Positions 45,084 to 58,166 of a stretch of DNA of 64,000 nucleotides are shown piece after piece (positions within the stretch are counted from its first letter, which is position 1; each line of letters opens with the position of its first letter). The DNA is taken from positions 32,040,810-32,104,809 of the forward strand of contig CM055063.1 in assembly GCA_029204045.2 (NCBI GenBank), given 5' to 3'. This DNA is from Tillandsia leiboldiana. Lineage: Eukaryota > Streptophyta > Magnoliopsida > Poales > Bromeliaceae. Below the pieces are notes generated by a model. That model saw only the letters and a list, made by a program, of their open reading frames with translations, was not told the origin of the DNA and made no database searches. Made by a program: the position numbers and the translations under genes.

Positions 45084-48000
45084 TGTCACGCCCCGAGTTT
45101 AAAAACCAGCGTCTAAAATTTTTTTTTTTTTTGAAATCAGAGTTTAAAACCAGCCATGGCGCAACAGACCGCCACATATATAGAAGAGTCCCAATCCCAC
45201 TGGGGATTGAGCCCTTTTCTATATATGCACGGCTCACTTGGCATACAACCAGAGTACTAACTACGTACATCTACTAAGCAAGATTAAATTACAATATCAA
45301 TAACTTCTCAATTACATTGCATTACATTTGATACAACAAACAATTAAATACTTGATCTTATCGGCTGTCCAGGGTCAAGCTCTATCTCGTGATCTCACCA
45401 ACTCGTCCCGACATCTCAACACCCGCTCGACCTGAAAAACAGTCACCCGAGGGTGTGAGACACACCGGAGTGTATCCCAGTGGGCACGACGAGCCGAGAA
45501 ATAGCAGATCGTACCTACTGGTATACAATGCTAGAGGATAGTAATAGATCAGGGGTTAGGGTAAAGCAGATATATAACTGGTGCTGTAAAGAAAGCAAAA
45601 CTCATAATATGGGTACAAGCATAGGAGATAATCTTAGCAGAATTTAAAATATGTATCAGGATAGTCAACACATCAAGGAGTTAGGACAATCAGCAAGATA
45701 ACAATGGAACTATAATCAGAGGCATCACATAGAATCATATAAAGCCACTTAACAACTCATGCATCAAATAGATGAAAACGCAAAGACCCAATCACAAGCT
45801 ACCATATTGGCCTTCACAAGACCTCAGGCAAGGCTGCCCTCTTGGCACCACCTGGTTGACATTCCCCAAACTAGGGTCACGGGTTGCCTCAGCTAACCAC
45901 TTTACCGGTAAAGAACATCGCTACGGGTAGCAAATCCGCTGATATTCGTGAAGTACAACGGTGCGGGCGAATCATATGCAAATGCTCAAGCTCACGGTCC
46001 ACTGACCGGGTAATCGGCAACAAGCCGGGAAATCCCCACTGGGATGCAAGGGCAAAAACCAACTGAATCTCAACACTCATGCAGGAACACTCAGCAATAA
46101 ATGTCAACTCATATGCAAGATCAAGGCAAATCTCTCTCAACAGAAGCTCACAGATAAACTCAACTCAACCACACAAACCAACCAAATGATACAAAACTTA
46201 AACACATATTTTAAGAAAACTGTTTTGAAAAGTCCAAACCTCGAAGAGCATTGCCCTTGTCCTATCAAACAAGAACAGACTCAGGCGACACTACGAAGCT
46301 TGGGTTTAGGTCCAAACCTCGCAGAGCAGTGCCTTTGTCCTATCAAACAAGAACAGACTCCGGCGATCCTACGAAGCTCGGGTTAAAACCTCAGTTAAAT
46401 AAATCTATGTGCTCAGAGATGTATCATTTGATCAACAGAACAAACAGGCTCACTAATCAACCATGAAAATGTCCGAGTAAAAGTATGAATACTAGAGGTG
46501 CTATAGACAATCATGTAAGGCAAAATAGAACAGATAACAGGCATAGATCAGGCAGATAGCATATATAATATATCAAAGAAAGGCAGGCTCAAAGTAATCA
46601 AGTTAAACTATCAACAACAGGGGTCCAACCAGTATCGCACCCCAGAGGGCCGAACTGATAAAACCCGGACCGAAGATAACCCACCTGTCAATGCGCAGGC
46701 AATTAATCTGTAATCCTCTAAATGCTCAACTCCAGGTGCAAACTGAATCAACCTGGATCAAAAATCACCAATCAGGGATCAATTCAGTCCCGCTAACTCT
46801 AACCTAAGCCCAGATCAATTTGAAACCCTCTTAGTTATTTTAATTGTCACCCGGATACCGTTAAATCGACGATTTTGCCGATTCTCGGACTATTATCCGA
46901 TTTCCGCTCAACGAAAGCCGATGGATTCCCAACGAAAAGCTTAGGAATCATTTAAACATTTTACTAACCAGTACTCATTGTCTATTTTGCATTAAAACCC
47001 TTAAAGTTTTCAGAATTTACATTTTAGTGCCATTTGAGCACTGTTTTCGCTCGTTCTTTCAACTGGAAAATAATTTTGATGAACCGTCACTTCCAGCAGG
47101 TGACATTTTTCATGCTGAACACCGTGCTCACTAATTTGCAGCAGCACGGAACCCGAGGCAAACTTCGGGCCATAAAAACCCTCTCTAACATAGCCCAAAT
47201 GAATTTTTATTTCTCCGGGACTTCAAACACTGTTTCTAACGCGAGCATCGCGTTCAGTGACCCCAAATTAGCCTAGGGCACACTATCGCGGCTTCGCAAA
47301 CAGCCCGAAACCATGTTTTATTTAAACATTTCACTAAAAGGTTGATTCAACTACATCTTTTAATTTAAACTTCAAACCAGCAAACTTTGTATATGAAAGG
47401 GTCTTTAAATATTGCAAGGATCACAGGGCTCACCCTAGTTGCAGCCCAGATCTGCTGGTTCAACCAGAACCAAAGCCATGCACTCAAACAAGTTCATAAA
47501 GCACCAAACTTTAATCCACACAAAATCACTTTGATCTGAAGTGAGCACTAAGCTCAGGGGATAAGTTTGAGCATCTTTTATATTCATAACTTTGTCCAAT
47601 TCCCATTATTTCTTCATTCATGCATTTATACAAACACTTGGTGGGCAACATTTACATACAACCACACAAACACCAATCCCAGGTTGATCTCTGCAAACAC
47701 TGAACCAAATGCTATAAGACTTGGAGGGAAATGATCTATATAACTCTCTCTACCTTCTCTGCAAGCCTGGGCCAAGTTTGCATGGATGGAATGGTCGGGG
47801 CAACGTAGAAGATGAAGTGTGCTTGTTTTGAAAATCGTGACCATCCAACCAAAACATCTGGGACCCAACCACTTGGCCATTTGGACGCTAAAACACACAA
47901 CAAACTCACCTGGACCCGTGTCCGGCGACAGGGCACGGCGGCGGCGCGGCTGGAGAAAGCTCGGTTTCGAGCTCCTCCACCTCTAATGGCGGAATTTTAC

Positions 48001-49785
48001 AGAGGCAACCTGGAGCTCTATAACTTAGAGGGAAGGCTCCCTGGGTCACCACGAAGCTTCCCAACCATCTCCCCCCCGGCCGGAAGTGGCCGGAGCTCCG
48101 GCGGCCGCAAAGTTATCAATTTCGGGTTCATCCATGGCCGCATCATTTTGATGCTGCATGGGTGCCATGCAAATGCATGGGAGCACTCCTCTCATTCCCA
48201 GTAAGGCTTCTGGGTAGGTGGCCGGCGTCGGAAAAGTTCGCCGGCGCCGGAGTTGCATTCTCGGCCAAAGTGCAAAAATTTCAAAACTAGGGCTTCATTT
48301 TTCTTTCTCAATACTCCACCAAATTCAACCAAACTTTGCAGATTTAATCATCCTATCCTACAGTCCTGGCACACCAATTTTGGTGCGTTTATATTCAGTG
48401 GTTGTCGAGTTCTTTAGGGGCGGAGCTAGGTTAGGTTTCCGGCGACCCATTGTGGCCGCCGGCTAACCATGCTGCATGGGACCTCGGGGCTTTTCAGGGA
48501 GGATGCTAAGGACCTAAGGAGTCCACTGCTAATGGTCCGGGGTGCTAGAAACCGTTGGTTAAGGACCCTCACCTTAGCCGAGCTCGGGGAAGAAGGAGGA
48601 AGCCGGATTCTTGGTTCCCTCACTACGCGCGACCAAGGCTTGCTCCAGCAGGGTCCTCCAAGCACCAGGAACTCCTCAGACACCTCCCAATCCAACTTTG
48701 AAGAGATCCCGTCCAACTTCACACCTCGTCGGAGAAAGGAAGAAGAGGAAAGTGGCTGCGGCGGCACTCGGCGGCGGCTGGGGTCGGGTACACCAGGGCT
48801 CGGTTGCGGCCTCTTAATGAAGCTCTCAGAGGAAGGTTGGCTAATCCCTATGGCTTTGGTTGATCTCTCCTTCACAACTCAAGGGAAACTCCAAACTAGG
48901 CTTCTTACCTTTAACCCCGGCGACCCGAGCGGCCGGCCGTTTCGGCAGCTGAAGGGACGCGGCGGTTGCGAGCTGGAGAGGCTGGTGGAGCTTCAGTTAC
49001 GAAGAGGAAGAGGCAGGGTACTCGGGATTACTCCAACACGTGTATAAATGCACATTTGCACAAAACCCCCTACACAAAGATCCTAAAACTCTAAGGTCCC
49101 TCTGTAGGTGACAAATGCACCCAGCACCCCAACTTATAAGCCTCATAATTTTTGGTACATAAAATATTAGGGTTTCTTCAAAAATACCCACTTTTTCAAT
49201 GTATTTCACGCTTTTCGAGGCACTCGAGTCGCCGAAACTGAAAATGGACTTCGCCACGACGTCCGGCTCGTCGAGACCTTCAAAATAGGCTAATCATTTG
49301 TTTGATTTGGTGCTCGTATGAAATCTCGGGCCATCTTGTTCTGTATGTCGCAAACCGACGCACGCACTTCGATGCACACGGGTCGCCAAACGCGAAATCC
49401 GTCAGTGCCATTGCGCTCAGAACGTCGAAATTAGCTAGGATCCATTACTCATACTCCTATGTTAAAATTCCAGATAGTGGTTCGACCATTCATGATCACA
49501 AGGGGTTAAAAATTCAAAGGTTACTATTCACTTAAGTCGCGGGCCCACTTTTTGATTTCTGATTTCTGGAAGATCCTACCGTCGGATCGAAAACATATGA
49601 ATATGAAACTTCTATGTTTCGACGAGACGATCGTAATGGTGATCTCGGATTTTCCAGATCAGACCCCGATCAAAAGTCGATATTTCTGGGCCCACTATTG
49701 GCCCACTAACACTCCACTTTTGCCAAAATGACAAATTTTAAACATTTAAAGGCAAACAGAGACTTTCAAATTCTAGATTTCTACA
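45084..49785 (-). repeat. W 5' LTR
   Basis: Same length and layout as the left LTR. The differences seen are single substitutions, for example near 47209, 47307, 47363, 47546, 47806, 48236, 48631, 49010 and 49577. Confidence 0.92.
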
Positions 49786-50524
49786 CGCGCGGTGGCCCCT
49801 GCCGCGCGGCGCGCTGCCTGCAGGCAGCCCACGCGGCGCTCCTGCGGGCAGCCCCGCCCGGCGGCTCCAAAAACTGCAGCGGCGGCGGCGCTTTCCCCCG
49901 CAACGGTACGATCCCCCCCCCCCCCCGATTGCGTAAAACAAGATCTCTACACAAAGCGAAGACACTCACCTGCGATCCGCTGGAGGAAAAGGAAGGAGAG
50001 GATCGTCCTGCCGTTTCTCGTTCGATCCCGCAAAAAAAAATGAGAAATAATCTCCTTTTCCTCTCCCCGTCTCACCGCCAGGAGTTCTGCAACCGACGCC
50101 TTGGAGCGAGAGCGAAAAAGGGTTGGGTTCCTTTTTCCTCTTTCATAACGCGCCCGCGTCTGCCGTAGCAAAGGAGGAACTCAGATAGGCGGACGATAAA
50201 AAAAAACCAAATCCCCCGGATCATGACTTAACCTAATCGAGACCCAACAAAAGGTCCTGGTTACCTCGAAAGACATGCAGGTCGCCAGCACGTCAACTGG
50301 TGCGTCCAAATCGATCGCAACCTTCAAAATTCGATTCCGGGAGATCCCGGGGTCTGAATTTGAATCCGATCGCGCCACCGTTCCCCGTTTCGCGAGCTCT
50401 AGCACCTAAAAATACCCGTTAGCCCCGATGGACTGCCCAGAAATAATTGAATTAATAACCCCCCGTCAGACCACTAAAAGTAAAGTAAATTTAAAATTTC
50501 CAAAATAAAAGGGCGGGTATTACA
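49786..50524 (-). repeat. Solo LTR V, copy 1, right part
   Basis: Resumes the GC-rich minisatellite after W, followed by a C-tract (about 49913-49926) and a gene-free stretch, and ends (minus-strand start) at TGTAATACCC, 50524. GACGT follows at 50525-50529. Confidence 0.85.
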
Positions 50525-50904
50525 GACGTCGTGGATTCGACGTTGAATGTCGTGGATTCGGCGTTGGGACGCAAATCGTGGATTCGAGGAGCGTTCGGAG
50601 CGAGCGGAGAAGATCAACTAGGAGCGTATGAAAAAGGTTGAGTCGTAGGGTTACGGTAAATCACCTTGTACGTGTTTAATCTTAGTGGATTTCTCCGTGT
50701 TATCGGTCCCGTAGTTTTTTACTCCTGTGATGCAGTTTTCCACATAAAATCTTGCGTACTTATTTATTTTCCGCATTGGATTATTTTTTTTTTACGCAAT
50801 GATTTGCTGTGTTAATTATTTTCACATATTCACCCCCCCCCCCCCCCCCCTCCCCCTCTAGGTAGTTTTTCCTCTATTCAGATCCATATTATTCATAACC
50901 CACA
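50525..50904 (+). repeat. Copia (family U) LTR, right part, copy 1
   Basis: Starts with the duplicated GACGT and CGTGGATTCG repeats, and ends CATAACCCACA at 50904. It contains an 18-base C-tract (50833-50850) in the CACCCC..CTCTAGG block common in Sirevirus LTRs. Confidence 0.85.
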
Positions 50905-50906
50905 AG

Positions 50907-50918
50907 TGGTATCAGAGC
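50907..50918 (+). other. Copia primer binding site, copy 1
   Basis: TGGTATCAGAGC two bases after the LTR end. Confidence 0.9.
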
Positions 50919-50937
50919 GGGAATAGGGTTGTAAACA

Positions 50938-51371
50938 ATGGTTGAAGGTGGAAACATCAATAGACCACCGTTCTTCGATGGAACAAATTATGCATATTGG
51001 AAAGTATGCATGAGAGCATTCTTGATTTCCATCGATGAGCGGGTTTGACAATCAATTGAGTTTGGATGGACAAATCCTACTGAGATTATTACTGATGTTC
51101 GCACTATCAAACCTAGGTCGAAGTGGACTAAAGAAGAAATTGATGCATCTTCTTACAACGGCAAAGGAATTAACGCCTAATTTAATGCTTTGTCGCAAAC
51201 TGAGTTTTCTCGCGTCTCGGCATGTGAGACTGCGAAAGAAATCTGGGATACTCTACAAGTTACACATGAGGGAACAAGTTTAGTGAAGATTCAAAAACTG
51301 CAAATGCTTACGAGCAAATTTGACTCTATTTTTATGGCAGAAAATGAATCTTTCACAGAATATTATACACG
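50938..51371 (+). pseudogene. gag: Copia gag, 5' fragment, copy 1
   Basis: Starts at the ATG at 50938 (MVEGGNINRPPFFDGTNYAYWK) and matches the first ~145 residues of the gag at 17152-19173. It has an in-frame TGA where the family has a Trp (CGGGTTTGACAATC) and a TAA at the GINA*FNA position. After ..TEYYTR the sequence switches abruptly at 51371 to LTR X, the tandem-duplication junction. The TAA is shared with the second copy, so that mutation predates the duplication. Confidence 0.88.
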
Positions 51372-51384
51372 CCTGCTCCGTGCA
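51372..51384 (+). other. Templated filler at the tandem-duplication junction
   Basis: Copia gag ends at ..TATACACG (51371). The next 13 bases, CCTGCTCCGTGCA, match a site inside LTR X (1701-1713 and 51881-51893) that is also preceded by CACG. LTR X then resumes from a different position (GCATGGGG, 1202). Short homologies (ACG and GCA) lie at both switches. Confidence 0.75.
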
Positions 51385-53725
51385 TGGGGAAGTTAACGGG
51401 AGGCCGCCGCCGACGTTATCATATTCGCGGGGTCGTCGCCGGAGTCGCACGGGAGCGAAAACGGAGAAGGAAACGCGCGCGGGGGGTGTACTGTTCATCC
51501 CGTACGGACTCCTCCCGCCGCGGTCCACGGCTCGGGCGTGCACCCGGTGCACGCCCCCGCAGCCCCGGAGGCGCAGACCCGGCGCACGCTGCCGTGCACC
51601 AGGCTGCGCACTGTGCGCGGTGCACACTCTAGGCGTGCACCCGGCGCACACACCCGCGGCCAGAGGGCGCAGACCCGGCGCACGCCTTCGTACGCCGGCC
51701 CGGCCCGTGAAGCGCGGTGCACGCCTCAGCGTGCACCCGGTGCGCGACGCCGCGGCCGAAAACATGAGCCCGGTGCGCGCCTCCCCCGTACACCGGCCCG
51801 GCCCATCCCGCAGGGTGCACGCTTCCTGGGTGCACCCGGCGCACGCCGCGCAGGCGCCCGACGCGCAGACCCGGTCCACGCCTGCTCCGTGCACCACCCA
51901 TCAGCTGGAAGTTCGGTAGCTCCGTTTTGGTCCTTTTTCCACCATTTTGAGTGCCGTTTTCACCGTTGGGATCACCGATTTCGCCGTTTTCTCGGCATGG
52001 CAACTCGGAGTCATCTAAGTCACCGTTTCGCCATGTCATGTGCTTATTTCGCCGTCGCTCCGCGCCTGGACAAAATCGTCGGGGTTGCACCGTCGACCCT
52101 TTTTCTTATCATTTTCGCCGTCGGCCCTTTTTCTTATCATTTTCGCCGTCGAGGAATTGGGTTTTGTTGGATTTCCGTTAGCGGTTTTGGGTTCCGATGG
52201 AGTTCGCGATGATAGAGTCGCGATCCGGTCGTTGTTAACCATCGGTTTTACCATCAGAGATCTGGCTTGTTCTGAGTTTTCGGTTTTACTTGACAGTTTT
52301 GACTAGACGGTTTTGATTTGACGTCGTGGTCCTCTTGGCACAGTGATTTTGGTTTTCGTTGGGTTATTGTTACAATGGTCGGGACCACTGATTTTACTTG
52401 TTTAGGGTAAAGTGTTAAATTGTGCTTTTGGTTATTTTATTAGGCAGCGTGAAGTTCTGACTGCTTAGGAGGGTCATGGGAGCGGTCGTTTATCTTCATT
52501 CCAGGTGGGTACTTTTGATTAATTTCGGTGCAGGGTCGTTCCCGAGTATTTCATTTGATAAAGTAGATAGTTTTGGTAAAAGTGACTAACCCCATTGCAT
52601 GTAAATCCCATATTCTATTCTCATTGAGGCGGCTGCAGTCGCAGGATTGTTTTATTAATCTGACTAGAGCGGCTGAGGTCGCAACATTGTTTTACACTCA
52701 CATTGCTTAAACGCACACCGGCGGTCTGGCCACCGCACAGGGTGTATTTTTCCGAAAAGATGGCACGTTGGCCCGTGTACCCCACGACTAGTGATGATGG
52801 GGACCCATCACGGAGAGGCAAGCTGCTACTTGGGCAGTGGAGGGGTTGGAGGCACCAAGAAAGTGAGCACGGTATTCTGGGGTTGGTGCCCAGCTTGTTT
52901 CGGTATTCTGGGGTTGGTGCCCAACTCGTTTCAGTATTCTGGGGTTAGTGCCCAGCTTGTTTTGTGACAGAGATTTAGCGATACATGAGGGGGAAGTAAA
53001 TGCTCCGGTGTATCGGTTTGTTTTTTCAGTTATTGCATTTACTGTTTACATCTACTTTATTTGTCACCGACTTTACCCACACTGTGACAGGTTTGACTAG
53101 GTGTAGTAGTCGGGACGATGGTGAGGTAGCGTCTAGAGGACATTAGCCGTATAAGGTTTATTTCGTCGTTCTTGCTTTGGGGTTATCTCATCTCCTTTTA
53201 TTTAGTTTATGTTCTCGATTGCTTGACTGTGGAATGTCATGGATGTTGGATTGTGAGTTTGTTGTCGTGATGTGATCTTTATTATGCTTCTTATTAACTT
53301 GTATGCGGCATGTTTTATACCAAACAAAAAGGGTTTCGAAAATGTTTTCCAAAACCAAGTGTCGTGTGGGCACTAATTTGTAAACCTCTGGATTTATCCT
53401 TTCAAAAATGTCGCCGCCCTATTGTGACTTGTGTTAACACTTTGGAAAAACTGGGTGTCGTGTGGACACCGTTTGCAAACCCGTAGCTTATCTTTTGATG
53501 TGATTAAATAGAATTACTCTCTCTCTTGTTGTATTCATTGTGACTGTATGGTTAAAGAAGATAATGTTGTGAATGTGACGCCATGCATATACAAAGGAGA
53601 CTCTGTCCGTTTAAAGGGTGAATTTGTATATGTGGCGGTCTGACGCGCACCGGTAGGCGAGGTCGTTTACAAAAAAAAAAATACATATGCTTTTCCGCTG
53701 ATCCTTAGACCTCCGGGGCGTGACA
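51382..53725 (+). repeat. LTR X, copy 2 (left-truncated)
   Basis: Matches 1202-3545 with few changes, including the GC-rich module and the three ~32-bp repeats. It ends GGGGCGTGACA at 53725. The first ~1 kb of the LTR and the pol end are absent because the duplication starts inside the LTR. Confidence 0.92.
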
Positions 53726-56700
53726 GTGTTAGAGTTGTTTGTGTGTGTTTCGGACTCAAGAGATGGACTCAGTGTGTTGAATTGATCCCGAGTGCAGTCG
53801 GAGGCATCCGTTGAAATTTTAGAATTGGTTTTGCACGAAATGGACATCGAATTTGGATTCAGCGCGGAAAAACGATGGAAATTGACTACTTGAATGTATT
53901 TTTCTGAGTCCGGACGCCCGAAAACGGACACCCGGAAGTTTTCAGTGTTTTCGGGTGCACGGTGGACCGGTGGACCAAGGGGTGTGCCACGTGGCGGCTT
54001 TCTAGTGGTGTTGTACGCCACGTGGCGGAGCTGGAGAAGCGGCGCAGTGGGCTCGGCCTACGGGAGCGAGCGCGGGCAGGTGCGCTGGCCGGGCAGGCGC
54101 GCGGGCAGGGTGCGCGGGCTGGCGCGGTGTTCAGAGTTGGTTGTCCCACGTGGCAGCTCCCTATTGGGCGCGCTGGGGACACGTGGCGGCTTCGGGTTCG
54201 GTGGGTGCATCGGGTGCGTGCACCGGGCGCAGCGAGTGGAGGCGGTAACACGTGGCGTGCAGGGATTGGTCGGTCAACACACGCGGGACAGCGCGTGTTT
54301 CACGCCGGGCGCGGCGCACGGTGGACCGCCTCGGGCCACGTGTCGCCCGCTCATTGGCGGGCGCAGTGACCCGGCGGATCCGGCGTGAGCCGCGGTCCAC
54401 GCTTCCCGCCGTGGACTGCGTCGCCACGGGGCGCGCCGCGATTGGCGGCCGCGCGGGGCGTGGACCGGGTGATGTGGCGCGCCCAGGGATTTTCAAGCGC
54501 GCACAGTAACGGGCCGTGGGCCGGATTCAGGCGCCCGAATCCGGCGCCCGAATCCGGATCCGCATGTGTGTGTGGCATGGGCTATAAATAGGCCCCCTTA
54601 GCTATTTTTTCTCCTTTTCTAGGCTTCTTATGTGGTGACCCGGATCTCTGCAGGGCTTCTACAGTGTGACCAACAGCTTCTGGAGGCCTATGTGGCCTGT
54701 CGACGGTGTTTGTGCACCAACTGGACATAAGTGATGTACTCAGGGCTTAAAATAGATCACGTGGGTAATCGGAGGCCCCGTCGAATATTTAGAAGTGGTT
54801 TCGCGCGAATCGGACATCAGAATTGGACTCACCGCAAAATTTGGGTTAAGAATACTTATCTGGATGCCTTCGACAAATTTTGGAAATGGAATTTGGCAAA
54901 ACGGACAGCGGATTTGGATTCAATGTGGTACCTCCGGAATTTGGATTAGTCATATATATAAATGATATAATAGGACTAAATCTCTTAACCCGGCTATAGC
55001 ATTTTGGGTGGTAGCAAGACCCAAGAGGTTAAGAGAGTTAAGCGTGCTGAAGCTAGAGTAGTTCTAGGATGGGTGACCCCCTGGGAAGTGGGGCGTCACA
55101 GTTGCTATCAGAGCTATTCACCAGCCGAAAATGTGAGATGAGTCTCGGTTGAGCCAAGGTTATATAGCGGGTGGAGTGAGGCTCCCCGGGACCGTTGTGG
55201 GTGAAGTGTAGCTCCCCACAAGGTCGGTTAAGGCTAGCGAGACGAATCTCACATCGCCTAGTGCTTGTAAGTATCTTTGAGCCTGATGTGGACGTCAGGG
55301 CTTAAAGGGCGGAAAGAATGTGGCACCCCCGGAATTTGGATTAGTGCTATATATAAATGATATAATATGACTAAATCTCTTAACCCGGCTATAGCATTTT
55401 GGGTGGTAGCAAGACCCAAGAGGTTAAGAGAGTTAAGCGTGCTGGAGCTAGAGTAGTTCTAGGATGGGTGACCCCCTGGGAAGTGGGGCGTCACATCTTA
55501 TCTGTGGACTTCCTACAGAGAAGTTCTTCCTCTCCCTCCCCTCCACCCTTCGATCGAGTTCTAGGATTTTTGGAGGTTGCTACATCGAAGTTTTCGATTT
55601 TGCCGCGCACATCGACGCTTCTTCTCCGGCGACCCTTCCCGTCGCGTTTCGGTGCGCGGACTCCCCCGGGCTACCCCGAAGGAATTTTTCGACGATTCTT
55701 GCGCCGGTGTTTTCAAGACAGGTAGGGCTACGATTCCCGCGCTTACAGTTTCTTTCCATTCTGAGGTTTCCTCGAGATTTTCAGATCATTTTGTGACCTC
55801 ATTTTCTGGGGCGGAGTTTTGGACAGCATTGAAGTATTTGTGGGATATCTCGGCCCACGAGCATTGGAATGAGGAGTGCAAGTACTTGATCTTCATCTAC
55901 GCATCGCAATGAATATTGTCGTGATTTTTCTGGGATTTTTGGAGGATGCTATGAAGGTGATAATCCCACATTTGTGGACTAAATGCTACAGGATTTTGAT
56001 TGTGGGAAGTTTTGGGCATGCCGCGAGGTTTATTTTGTATCTTGGCCTACAGGTATCGGATTTGGACGTGCAAGTACTCATTTGGATCGGCTCGCCGCGT
56101 GGATCGCAGCGGTTATTTTTCTGGATTTTTTTGAGTTCATCTCGCTGGTAAAATTTAGCCATTCTCGGGACTGGTTGTTGAACAGCGGCTTATTGTACAT
56201 TATTTGGATTAATTGTATGCCGTGTGTGTTGTTGTGCTGTGGTTCGCAGTTTTTGGGTGTTTTGTGGAGAAAGAAGTGTTGGACAGCGAGGAGACTTTTA
56301 CAGTTGTGGGTTGCGCTTTTCCTGGTGGGTGGTTGCTATATCCCTCTACTTTGACGAGCTCACTAGGAACATTGGATAGATCCCTATATTAGACTTATTG
56401 ATTAATCATGCTCGTGGTTGGGTTTATGCATGCTTGTGTGGATTTTTGGATTACTATGTTAACACTTAACCTTGCATGTGGTATTGAATATTAAATTGGG
56501 ACAAATTGGTTTACCTTAACGGTGGGTACCACTTGGGGATATTTTTGGACATGCATAGGTGGATGGTTTATGTGAGGGTGAGTAGCGGTTTATGTGAGGT
56601 TCATGATTATTGCTACTCTTTTATTTCCTTTCCAAAGAGAACACTTGCATGCTTGTATGGACATCTAGTTAGGCCATCTTTTATTGCTACACTATCATGT

Positions 56701-57966
56701 TGTAACTTGACTTAGGAGAAACCATGTTTGCTTTTTTCTCCCTTTCGTTAGTCAGGTGGTTTATTTTGCTCGGGTTCGAGCAGGGGTTTGGGATAGTGTA
56801 GCCGGGGCCTGGATTGTGGATTGTGGGTTTTTCGACAACCACGGATATTGGGCGGTTGACTGAATGTCGGTTATAGGACATCGGTTGTAGGACATGATTA
56901 TGGACTAGGGGGTTTTGCGGCAACCGCGGATATTGAGCGGTTGACCGGAGGTCGTTTGTTTGACCTGATTGTGGATTGGGGGGTATTGCGGCAATCGCGA
57001 AAATTGGGTGATTGACCGGATGTTTACTTATGCATCAGTTTGGGGATCGGGGTTTTCTTTAGTGGATGGATTTGTTCCACTTAGGCATTGTAGTGATCCA
57101 GTCCTGCTTTTATGATACTTATGACATGGTTACTTTCCTCGTGTGGGTAGCTCCCCTCGAGTTCCCCTCCGGAGCGTGGGGGTCAGACAGTGATTGAGTT
57201 TTTGCTATCACATCGGCGCGGCTTTACTTGCCCGATGATGAGGGCGGCAGTAGGAGTTTTTGCCATCACATCGTCACGGCTTTATATGCCCGATGATGAG
57301 GGCGGCAGCAGGCAGTATCAGTTTTTACTAGCGGTTAGATTGGGTTACCGGGCCGGTTCGGTTACTGATGCATTTAGAGGCATAGTAGTGGTAGTTCCCC
57401 TTTTCAGCAGTTTTATTGCATACCACTCTTCTTCCCCTTTTTGCCTCTGGTAGACCGAGTGGGTGCGTCGGAGTTTGAGGCTTTACCCCACTAGGGGAGG
57501 CAACTGGTTTACTAGTAGTTCTCACCCCTATTCTTCTTTCCTCTTTTTCTTCTCCTTTGTTATGAAGTGTCTTGTGCGGGTGCTGATGGGTTTTCAGCGG
57601 CGGGTCGAGGAGAGAGGACGGCTGAGTAGATAGATCTTGAGGCAGGATGAGCGAGTTAGCTGGACTGTTGGTGTACCCTTTTTCCTCAGACGGTTGTACT
57701 TTACTTTTGGGTCTGGCTTTAGCCAGCTGTTTGTATCTTTTTGGGGAGCTGGGAAAGGCAGATGTATTATTTTTACAGATGTACTGTATTTTATTTCCAG
57801 CTTCAGTCTGAGATGTATTAGTTTTTAGTTCAGCTCTATTTTCTGCTCTTTATTGTTATCTCTTATATCTGAGCAGGTTACTAGCGCTTCGTGTACGCGG
57901 GAAATTTCGTGTGCACGGCGGATCTGTAGACGGGCCCGGATTCTGGTTTACACCTGGGGCGTGACA
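53726..57966 (+). repeat. LTR Z, copy 2, without the LARD insertion
   Basis: Corresponds to 3546-3594 joined to 33567-37759. The CAGTG at 53770-53774 is the empty LARD target. The Cassandra chimera (54631-55495) is present, as are the G-box cluster, TATA box (54583-54590) and 58-bp repeats. It ends GGGGCGTGACA at 57966. Confidence 0.92.
54631..55495 (+). mobile_element. Chimeric gypsy-LTR/Cassandra insertion, copy 2
   Basis: Same as 34423-35287: flanked by TCTTA (54626-54630 and 55496-55500). Gypsy-LTR head 54631-54923, Cassandra repeats 54924-55100 and 55319-55495 (177 bp each). Small differences include GTGGTACC for GTGGCACC at the left repeat start. Confidence 0.85.
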
Positions 57967-58166
57967 GTATTTCTTGTCTATCATTGATCTAAGTATTCGG
58001 AGAATCACCACCAATAATCAAAACAACGATTTTCCCAAAAATCAGCGCGAGGATTCGCGTGGCCTTGTGGACTCAAGGTTCTACCGCTCTCGTGGATTCG
58101 GAGCGAGGAGTGTTTGTGTGATCGAGACGTGCCGCATTGGTGAAGACCGTGGATTCGGTTGGACGT
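57967..58166 (+). repeat. Copia LTR, left part, copy 2
   Basis: Equivalent of 37760-37959; ends in GACGT (58162-58166), the left duplication of solo LTR V copy 2. Confidence 0.75.

Larger units (their letters stand above)
40122..49785 (-). mobile_element. Complete element W: 4.7-kb LTRs, 260-bp internal region
   Basis: Two LTRs of exactly 4702 bp (40122-44823 and 45084-49785) surround only 260 bp. The element is on the minus strand: 5' LTR on the right, 3' LTR on the left. Termini are TGTAGAAATC and GGGGCGTGACA. It is flanked by the direct repeat CGCGC (40117-40121 and 49786-49790), and the undisturbed target is seen at 60349-60353. By eye the LTRs differ at about nine substitutions and no indels (about 0.2%), so insertion is recent. 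The internal region has a primer site and the last codons of a gypsy pol and nothing else. It combines LARD-size LTRs with a TRIM-size interior, and must move by proteins from other elements. Confidence 0.93.
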
